Source: an uncultured Eubacterium sp. (lineage in GTDB: Bacteria > Bacillota > Clostridia > Lachnospirales > Lachnospiraceae). From it: DNA of 57,358 nt. The DNA lies in contig CAJUIL010000026.1 in the NCBI GenBank assembly GCA_910586225.1, positions 1 through 57,358 on the forward strand, in the 5' to 3' direction. Below are positions 51,388 through 57,358 of this stretch, piece after piece; position 1 is the first letter of the stretch; each line of letters begins with the position of its first letter. Made by a program: the position numbers and the translations under genes. The notes beneath the pieces were generated by a model. That model had not been told where the DNA came from. It searched no databases and worked only from the letters and a program-made list of their open reading frames with translations.

Positions 51388-52140
51388 ATGCCACGTTATA
51401 CATTGGAATGCTGTGTCGACAGCGTAGAATCCGCACTTGCCGCAAGCGAAGGCGGCGCAGACCGTTTGGAATTATGCGCAGCGCTTCTGATCGGCGGTAT
51501 CTCACCAGGTTTGGCTTTATTTGAGCAGGTCAGGGAACACTGTTCTCTTCCGGTGCGTGTGCTTTTACGGCCCCGCTTCGGTGATTTTCTTTATTCTGAC
51601 TATGAATTTCAGATCCTCAAAAAGGAAGTAGAACAGTTTCGAAGAGCAGGCGCTGATGGGGTAGTCATCGGCTGCTTACAGCCAGATGGAACGCTCCATA
51701 TCGACCAAATGAGGGAGCTGATTGAAACAGCCGGAGATATGAAGGTCACGCTGCACCGGGCCTTTGATCTGTGCGCAGACCCGCTGCAAGCTTATGAACA
51801 GGCAAAAATACTAGGCATCGATACGATACTGACATCTGGTCAGGAAAGCAGCTGTGAAAAAGGACTTCCTCTTCTGAAAAAGCTGTGCGCGCTGCAGGCA
51901 GACGGCCCGCAGCTTATGGCTGGCGCGGGCGTAACTCCCGCCGTCATCCAGCAGTTCCTCGCAGAAACAGATATTACCGCCTATCATCTGTCCGCTAAAA
52001 AAATACTAGACAGCAAAATGCGTTACCGCAGGGAAAACGTACCGATGGGTCTTGCCACAATGAGTGAATATTCGATCTTACAAACAGACAAAAAAATTGT
52101 GGCACAGGCCAGACAGGTGTTAGAAGCTGCGTCCGTTTAA
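51388..52140 (+). CDS. cutC: CutC-like copper homeostasis/TIM-barrel protein
   Basis: 250 aa from the ATG at 51388 (AAGGAGGA 7 bases upstream). CutC features: LECCVDSVESALAASEGGADRLELC, GGISPG, VRVLLRPRFGDFLYSD and VTLHRAFD...ILTSGQE, LMAGAGV. The in-frame extension to 51256 is not supported. CutC is named for copper tolerance, but its activity is uncertain. The gene's last 21 bases overlap the convergent NUDIX gene. Confidence 0.92.
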   Translation: MPRYTLECCVDSVESALAASEGGADRLELCAALLIGGISPGLALFEQVREHCSLPVRVLLRPRFGDFLYSDYEFQILKKEVEQFRRAGADGVVIGCLQPDGTLHIDQMRELIETAGDMKVTLHRAFDLCADPLQAYEQAKILGIDTILTSGQESSCEKGLPLLKKLCALQADGPQLMAGAGVTPAVIQQFLAETDITAYHLSAKKILDSKMRYRRENVPMGLATMSEYSILQTDKKIVAQARQVLEAASV

Positions 52141-52590
52141 AGCTTTTTCAACGAGCCGATTTCCCTCGTATTTTAATTTCAGAGAAAAAAACGGATGATC
52201 CTCCTCCAGCATCCGGAAAAATATTTTATCCCCCTCCCAGATCGGCAGGTCATACACACGGGATTTTGCTACCCATTCCAGCTCGCCCTCATCACAGTCC
52301 GTCAGCTCCCCGCTGTATGCATCTGCCGTATACAAAAACATATATTCCGTCTGCTGCTGGTCACAGATAAAGGTAATGATCCCGCGAAACCGCCAGTCGT
52401 CTAGTATCAGCCCGGTTTCCTCCTTTACCTCGCGCAGCAGGCATTCCTCCGGCGACTCATCCGCCTCAAAGTGCCCGCCGATGCCGACCCATTTATCCTT
52501 GTTGATATCGTGTTCTTTTTTTACCCTGTGCATCATCAGATATTTTCCGTCTTTTTCAATATAGCACAGTGTTGTCTGATTGCTTCTCAT
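52120..52590 (-). CDS. NUDIX hydrolase (MutT-like)
   Basis: 156 aa with the full NUDIX box GHFEADESPEECLLREVKEETGL written here in two parts: GHFEADESPEECLL and REVKEETGL. N-terminal TTLCYIEKDGKYLMMHRVKKEHDINKDKWVG is typical of 8-oxo-dGTP diphosphatase-like proteins of Firmicutes. AAAGGAGTG precedes the ATG. Confidence 0.9.
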   Translation of the reverse strand: MRSNQTTLCYIEKDGKYLMMHRVKKEHDINKDKWVGIGGHFEADESPEECLLREVKEETGLILDDWRFRGIITFICDQQQTEYMFLYTADAYSGELTDCDEGELEWVAKSRVYDLPIWEGDKIFFRMLEEDHPFFSLKLKYEGNRLVEKALNGRSF

Positions 52591-52714
52591 AAAACACTCC
52601 TTTGTAGTCAGATTCGTAATTTTTCGTTTCTTATTATCAGCTTAACACAATTATAAGTAAATGAAAATGGGATTTTACATACTGCCAAGGACTGTTTTCA
52701 TGATATCTGTTTAG

Positions 52715-53314
52715 ATATCTTTACTGTTACTTCTATGAGGGCTACGCTCCGATCATGACATATATTGGTACAGAAGGCTATCTGGTGAACTGTGAGCTCC
52801 TGGAAGGAAAGCAGCATTGACAGAAACATACCCCTGAGTTTTTAAAGGAAACCATCCGTATGTGCAAGGAAAGGATAAATATGGCCCGTACCTTCTGGAA
52901 GGCGATATTGAAGTCAGTACCTAGTGGACAAACCTTGGAATGACGGACCGCGAAGTCATTGAGCTCTACATGCCCATTGCGAATGCGAGCGGTTTCACAG
53001 CGAGATCAAAACCGACATGGAGCTGGAACGGCTGCCATCCGGGAAATTTGAAACCAATGAACTGATATTGGAGCTGGCAAGCGGCCTATAACATCCTTTG
53101 GATGATCGGACAGGAAAGTATCGCCAAGAAGGGCACAGAGACAAGGCATAAGGTCAGACACAGGAGACTGCGCACAGTGATTGGCAACATGATCTTAATG
53201 GCAAGCCACGTTACGAAACATACCCGACAGCTGATGTTAGGCCTTGCCCGAAGCAGCACATGGAGGTATGCATTTGTCGGAGTGTATACAGCATTTGCAG
53301 ATTTCCGATTATAG
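52715..53314 (+). pseudogene. IS1380-type transposase remnant
   Basis: Broken pieces in several frames resemble the C-terminal half of an IS1380-family DDE transposase: YEGYAPIMTYIGTEGYLV and CELLEGKQH then a stop, TPEFLKETIRM, later RFHSEIKTDMELERLPSGKF, LAYNILWMIGQE-like and a final open stretch from 53102. At least two frameshifts and an in-frame stop are present, and the N-terminal half is missing. Confidence 0.7.
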
Positions 53315-53978
53315 ATATCTTCTTGTCAGATCCCTTTGTGAGAAACCAAGTGGTAAGTACGCCCTTTTGAATGAATTTCCAGAGTTCCTAACCGCTATTT
53401 GGAAATAAATGCAGTCCATATACATGAAAAATACAGCTTTTGAAGAACTATTTATCAATAGTAAGCCAATCCGTTTGAGATTGGCATCATAAATCAACCA
53501 GTTTCACGAATTCAGGTATATAGTAATGCATTTGGTTTTATATAATTTTAAGAAAATCCTGATATTATGCTGGATTAGATGTTTGGAATTTGATTTATGT
53601 GATATTTTAACCAGAAAGCTAGAAAATATCAAGACGTTACCAACAATACTATAGAGCAAAACAAAATATTTGACAAGAAAGGGTAAATTATACAAGGGAT
53701 GGGATGCCTTTAATAAAAATACAACTGTCAAAGACCCGGTGATAAACTATTACTATCCATTTGGATAACCTCCTTTGTCCTTAATGCAGTTGGCGAATTA
53801 GCATTATTGTAACAAAGGAGATTTTTACTGTAAGCTGAAGTATCTCCCACCACCGACAGATGTTTTTTCAAATTTCCTTTTTGCGGAACACAAAAAACTC
53901 CACAATGTAAACAGGCTCTTGGCCTAACAAATAGAACTAGGAACTTGTTTTTTAGGATTCCTAGCTCATTCGTGCCAC
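53315..53978. other. AT-rich gap without a convincing gene
   Basis: About 660 bases with no ORF that has coding character or a good start site. It contains one large inverted repeat (CTCCTTTGT at 53771-53779 with ACAAAGGAG at 53813-53821, an inner TTAATGC/GCATTA pair, then ATTTTTAC), which could be a terminator or the end of a lost element, and a smaller CTAGGAA/TTCCTAG hairpin near 53937-53964. Confidence 0.6.
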
Positions 53979-54071
53979 TTATATTGTTTGTCCCGTTTTT
54001 ATCTTTTTAACTTCATCAATGGAAAGATCAACAAATTCAGCAATCTTTTCAGGTGCTATACCTCTCCTCTT
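53979..54071 (-). pseudogene. C-terminal scrap of an Rpn/YhgA-type nuclease gene
   Basis: A 30-residue open stretch, KRRGIAPEKIAEFVDLSIDE followed by VKKIKTGQTI and a stop, matches the C-terminal helix-turn-helix-like tail common in Rpn-type PD-(D/E)XK recombination nucleases. A stop codon directly precedes it in frame and nothing upstream extends it. Confidence 0.45.
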
Positions 54072-54140
54072 TCAATAATTTATTTCTCATATCTCTTTAT
54101 AAAACCTTGCTATCTATTAAAACCTTATACTTTGTAATTT

Positions 54141-55450
54141 TTAATAGGTAGTAGATTTAAATCGAAGCAATCTCATCTTACAAGAGCTTCCACCATAATA
54201 TTCGATTAGTTCTGAAAGAGGTCTGTAATTATATTGAGAACTATGCTGAGCAACTTTGACTTTAGTATAATCAGATACCCGGTAATCAGTCTGTGAAACA
54301 ACTATAACTGAATGACGATATCTGCCAAGGCTGCTGCTATAAAACTGCAATACATCACCTGCTTTCATTTTTACTGACAAATTAGTATACACACTATTAT
54401 TGTTATATACTGTTGCTCTTGGCCCTATCCCAGAATTAGATGTCACATAATTGCAAAACGCTTCAACACCGCAAAATTGAGATGGCGGATCACCGTAGGG
54501 CGAATCATAATTTCTGCCATACCACGTACTTGTCATCCTATAATCAGATGCTACCCGCTCCTTCAATGCAATACATACAGTATCATTTATAGACGGACTA
54601 GTAGGAATATTATATCCATCAGCCCGCCATATCCTGCCCATACACATTGAGAGACAAAATTCGTACAGTCCTCAGTAGCTCTTTTAAAAATATAATTCTC
54701 GTATTTATCTCCTAACTTATATCCCCAATTTCTCGCTTTTGATGTATCATAAGAAACATTGATATTAGCCGGTGCACAAAAATCTTCATCCTCTGCTTCT
54801 ATCGCTTTACTATCAATGACTGTCTCTGTCATATCTTTCGCATTTTGCTGTATCTTGTCAAAATATTCATCTGCTCTCTGATAGATGTCTTTTGAATTTC
54901 GTTCTGATATACAGATACTGTCTTTTGCCATCTGCACTTCATCATTCTCAATGTCATCCAAGTCCAATACTTTATAACCATCATTTGATTTTGCCAGAGT
55001 CACTTGATAAAGTGATCCTGCCCCGCATGTATCCTCTTCACTGCCGCTGCCCCATGAATACTCATACTTTACGTATGCTGTTGCTTCCAAGAAATCATCT
55101 TTTTCCAAAAGCTCCTCTAATACGACTTCTTCCAGACTGACTGCCTGAATTCCATCCAATAATATTTTATTGCCTTCTCTTTTAGCAACGAGGTATTTTG
55201 CTGCAATGTATCCATTTATTGTCGCAAAATCATCACTTGAATAATCTCTGTTGTTATCTGCGAGCATCGTATCTAAAAAATCCTCAAAATAATCTTCTAA
55301 TACATTCTGCACAGCCTCCTCTGAATACAGCTTAGACACCTCCGATGCATGAACATTCAACAGATTCAAATTTGCTTCAACTGCGAAAAAAAACATTGCT
55401 GATAAAATCCCCATTACAGCGCCTTGCCTTATAATAATTCTTTTCCTCAT
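54141..55450 (-). pseudogene. exported amidase-domain protein, single frameshift
   Basis: The first frame (55450 to about 54600) gives a signal peptide, a helical region and the start of an Amidase_6-type domain with the probable nucleophile in DCTNFVSQCVWAGYGG. The second frame (from about 54600 to 54141) continues it: ADGYNIPTSPS, STWYGRNYDSPYGDPPSQ, AGDVLQFYSSSLGRYRHSVIVVSQ (probable catalytic His). A single missing base in a G run near 54607 would join them into about 435 aa. The gene would encode a secreted cell-wall or peptide amidase. Either a recent mutation, programmed shift or sequencing error. Confidence 0.75.
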
Positions 55451-55691
55451 GGCGTCCCTCCTTTACATACAATTTATATACTATTTATGATACTGATACA
55501 GTGACAATAACTTTTACCTGTTAAATATTTATCTAACTTGTTAAAATAACCCTCCTTATTTGAACTAAATTAATAATCACTGTTACATTTTCATTGTATA
55601 CCTTCATTTATCTTTTGTCAAAACTTATACAAAATTTTGATTGTTATTAACCTGAATTTTTCTACGTTCATAAATTACAGCCATACGGCTT

Positions 55692-55797
55692 GACCACCGG
55701 CTTTGCCGGTGGTCTGGATAATCCCCTCCAAGGCACTTTTCGATACCGCCTATAGCGGTGTCTAAGCAACCTCTTTTTCGGTTCTGCCTATAGGCAG
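55692..55797. repeat. hairpins of an IS200-type right end
   Basis: GACCACCGGC/GCCGGTGGTC (55692-55714, loop TTT), ACCGC/GCGGT near 55745-55760 and the palindrome CTGCCTATAGGCAG (55784-55797) lie just downstream of the IS200-type tnpA fragment, as expected for the structured end of such elements. Confidence 0.6.
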
Positions 55798-55843
55798 TAT
55801 CTTTTCTAACCTATGGTACTTGGCAGCCGCTTAAAAGAGGCAC

Positions 55844-56062
55844 TTATCCTTCTATTCTGCTGCATTCTTCTTGTTCTTCTATATATTTCTTGATCGCATC
55901 TTCATTCACTTGCCCAATAGTCTCCACATAGTATCCCCTCGCCCAGAAATGTCCTCCATATTTGTTCCTGTATTCTGGATGCCTGTCAAATATCATAAGT
56001 GCGCTCTTTCCTTTTAGCTTTGACACTACGTCCAATATGCTCATCTTTGATGGAATTGTAAG
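55844..56062 (-). pseudogene. IS200/IS605 tnpA C-terminal fragment
   Basis: In frame from about 56062: ALTIPSKMSILDVVSKLKGK, SALMIFDRHPEYRNKYGGHF and WARGYYVETIGQVNEDAIKK, then YIEEQEECSRIEG. This is the C-terminal half of a Y1 transposase including the catalytic tyrosine in KKYIEEQ. The N-terminal HUH half is missing, cut off where the IS66-like fragment begins. Confidence 0.78.
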
Positions 56063-56068
56063 GGCACA

Positions 56069-56605
56069 CTGGCTTATGACGCCTTAAAGCAGATCGGGGC
56101 AATTTATAAACTTGACAATGAGCTGGCGGGGCTGGAGCCCGCTGAACGGCAGCATAGGAGGCAATTGGAGATAAAGCCGCTGGTTGACGCTTATTTTGTA
56201 TGGGTAAAAAAGCATCAGGATGAAGTTCTGCCCAAATCCCAGACTGGGACCGCATTTAATTACTCCCTGAACCAGGAGTGATTTTTGCGGGTGTTTCTGG
56301 AAGACGGTGAAGTCCCCCTGGGCAACAACGCAACCGAATCCACGCTGCGGGGTTTTTGTATCGGAAAACACAACTGGCGTCTGATCGACACCATCCGCGG
56401 GGCAAAATCCAGCGCCATCATCTACAGCATCACTGAAACTGCGAATGCAAATGGTTTGAAAGTCTATGACTATGTGGAGCATCTCTTGACAGAGATACCG
56501 AAACACGAAGACGACACAGACTTTTCTTTTTTGGATGACCTGCTTCCATGGTCTCCGAACCTGCCAGAGCGCTGCCGGAAATCCAATAAATATGAAGTGA
56601 AATAA
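56069..56605 (+). pseudogene. IS66-type transposase C-terminal fragment with in-frame stop
   Basis: One frame gives LAYDALKQIGAIYKLDNELA, KPLVDAYFVWVKKHQDEVLP, FNYSLNQE, a TGA stop at 56279-56281, then FLRVFLEDGEVPLGNNATES and GFCIGKHNWRLIDTIRGAKS to a normal IS66 C-terminus. GDGEVPLxNNxxE is the IS66 (TnpC) acidic motif region. The N-terminal two thirds are missing. Confidence 0.82.
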
Positions 56606-56607
56606 GG

Positions 56608-56653
56608 ACTGGAGCAAGCCTGCTATTATAGTACAGGTTTGCTCCAGTTTTGT
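56608..56653 (+). terminator. hairpin terminator after the IS66 fragment
   Basis: ACTGGAGCAAGCCTG (56608-56622) pairs with CAGGTTTGCTCCAGT (56634-56648) over 15 bp with one wobble and an 11-base loop, followed by TTTTGT. Confidence 0.7.
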
Positions 56654-56712
56654 ATAGGTACTCACGTTTTACCGTTTACTTTTTATAAGTTTTCTCATTT
56701 CCAGATTAAGTA

Positions 56713-57132
56713 TCAATCCACATCATTTTGTTCACTTATATACTTACTAATCTTGTCATAATTATTCGACACAACTTTATTAGAACAAAACATGCTTTGA
56801 AAATCTAAGATATATTCAATATTCATAGTTTGAATTTTGAGGAACAGATGTTTTAGCAATATCAAAATATTTTTTTGCTCCATACTGATATTGTAGCTAC
56901 TCTCAACTTTATTTATAGCTAATTCGAGCATAACAGCAGAAATATCTGGCAAATAACCATTCTGTAAAATTTCTATCCCTAAATTTCTGTAATAACATAT
57001 GGCATCCTCATATTCCTCAGTTATTTCAACATATGCTAACCCACCCTTTAAATATATTTCCTGCAATATATCAACTATAATAGTAACTGCTTTGTCAAAT
57101 ACTTTATTATCCATGAACGATAAGTCTTGCAT
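56713..57132 (-). CDS. small acidic helical protein, possible immunity protein
   Basis: 139 aa, rich in Ile, Leu, Glu and Asn, all-helical in appearance (FDKAVTIIVDILQEIYLKGG, VMLELAINKVESSYNISMEQ, ILILLKHLFLKIQTMNIEYI), no signal peptide. It starts 5 bases after the stop of the partial gene at the window edge, with AAAGGT upstream, so the two are coupled. Small size, low GC and position after the 3' end of another gene in an island fit an immunity gene of a polymorphic toxin; no family recognised. Confidence 0.55.
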   Translation of the reverse strand: MQDLSFMDNKVFDKAVTIIVDILQEIYLKGGLAYVEITEEYEDAICYYRNLGIEILQNGYLPDISAVMLELAINKVESSYNISMEQKNILILLKHLFLKIQTMNIEYILDFQSMFCSNKVVSNNYDKISKYISEQNDVD

Positions 57133-57137
57133 TACCT

Positions 57138-57358
57138 TTACTTCCTAATAATTGTATGGTCTGGACGTGTTCCATAATCACTTCCATCCCAAGCCTGAAT
57201 ATTCGTTATTTCTATTTTTTTCCAATTTTTCACATATATCTTATGTGTAGGAGAAAATAATGGAGTTACGTCTTTAAATGTCACCACCTTATGGTATTGT
57301 ACTAGTGGACCTATGTCAATACTTTGGACACAAAAAGTTGAAAGTTTATGCTGATTTT
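57138..57358 (-). CDS. 3' end of a gene running off the right edge
   Basis: The last about 73 codons of a minus-strand gene entering from beyond the window: ...FCVQSIDIGPLVQYHKVVTF, KDVTPLFSPTHKIYVKNWKK and IEITNIQAWDGSDYGTRPDH, ending TIIRK. No family recognised. The WDGSDYGTRPDH end and the directly following small ORF recall toxin C-termini, but this is only suggestive. Confidence 0.5.
   Translation of the reverse strand, partial: NQHKLSTFCVQSIDIGPLVQYHKVVTFKDVTPLFSPTHKIYVKNWKKIEITNIQAWDGSDYGTRPDHTIIRK

Noticed and set aside
53504..53731. 75-aa minus-strand ORF
   Set aside because: AT-rich, no ribosome binding site and no recognisable similarity; it looks like chance in low-GC DNA.
55681..55800. 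CRISPR array
   Set aside because: The repeated hairpin motifs differ from one another and have no regular spacers; they fit the structured end of an IS200-type element.

Overview
The window looks like a chromosomal segment of an anaerobic gut-type Firmicute, most likely a member of the Lachnospiraceae/Clostridia. The pointers are strong AGGAGG-type ribosome binding sites, [FeFe]-hydrogenase maturases (HydG, HydF, TM1266-type regulator), a four-subunit pyruvate:ferredoxin oxidoreductase, many LacI-type regulators, and Gram-positive-style Pel genes with no outer-membrane components. No rRNA, tRNA or CRISPR array was seen. All assignments come from reading the sequence; no database was searched. 

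Region 1 (about 0.1-21.2 kb) is the most distinctive. A long minus-strand operon (16.6 to 1.8 kb) encodes a Pel-like exopolysaccharide machine: a PqqD-like protein, PelD (a c-di-GMP receptor fused to a degenerate SDR domain), a PelE-like protein, an 870-aa polytopic membrane protein, a DUF2194 protein, PelF, PelG, a DUF2304-like protein, two more glycosyltransferases and a DUF4832-type protein. A second DUF4832-type gene converges on it. Joined head to head with this operon is a compact peptide-type cassette: an S26-type signal peptidase, a PqqD-HPr-kinase-like fusion, a 140-aa candidate secreted or modified peptide and an ABC exporter. The standalone PqqD gene has its own promoter and overlaps pelD, so the two modules are physically interlocked. 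This is the best candidate for an undescribed system. 

Region 2 (21.2-30.6 kb) is mainly housekeeping on the minus strand: pyrE, vanZ-like, a small membrane protein, an M29-like aminopeptidase, purE, hydF, the TM1266-type regulator, hydG, then lspA and a MATE transporter. Region 3 (30.8-37.7 kb) holds a 318-bp MITE-like element carrying a 57-aa ORF, then a decaying sucrose/fructan locus (internally deleted GH32 and ABC permease, intact LacI regulator). Next to it is an apparently active operon of a PhnP-like MBL hydrolase and a sucrose-type PTS EIIBCA, divergent from a second LacI regulator with two matching 18-bp operator candidates. A dispersed hairpin repeat occurs three times between 18.5 and 36.5 kb. 

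Region 4 (37.7-52.6 kb) carries an FAD-dependent reductase, an AAA-ATPase/PD-(D/E)XK protein, an ABM-like protein with a WYL regulator, the por operon with its own LysR gene as last cistron, a large secreted Ig-like protein, a lipoprotein, an ECF sigma/DUF4179 anti-sigma-like pair, cutC and a NUDIX hydrolase. Region 5 (52.7-57.36 kb) is visibly more AT-rich and broken: remnants of IS1380-, IS200- and IS66-type transposases, a frameshifted amidase gene and, at the right edge, the 3' end of a gene followed at once by a small possible immunity gene.
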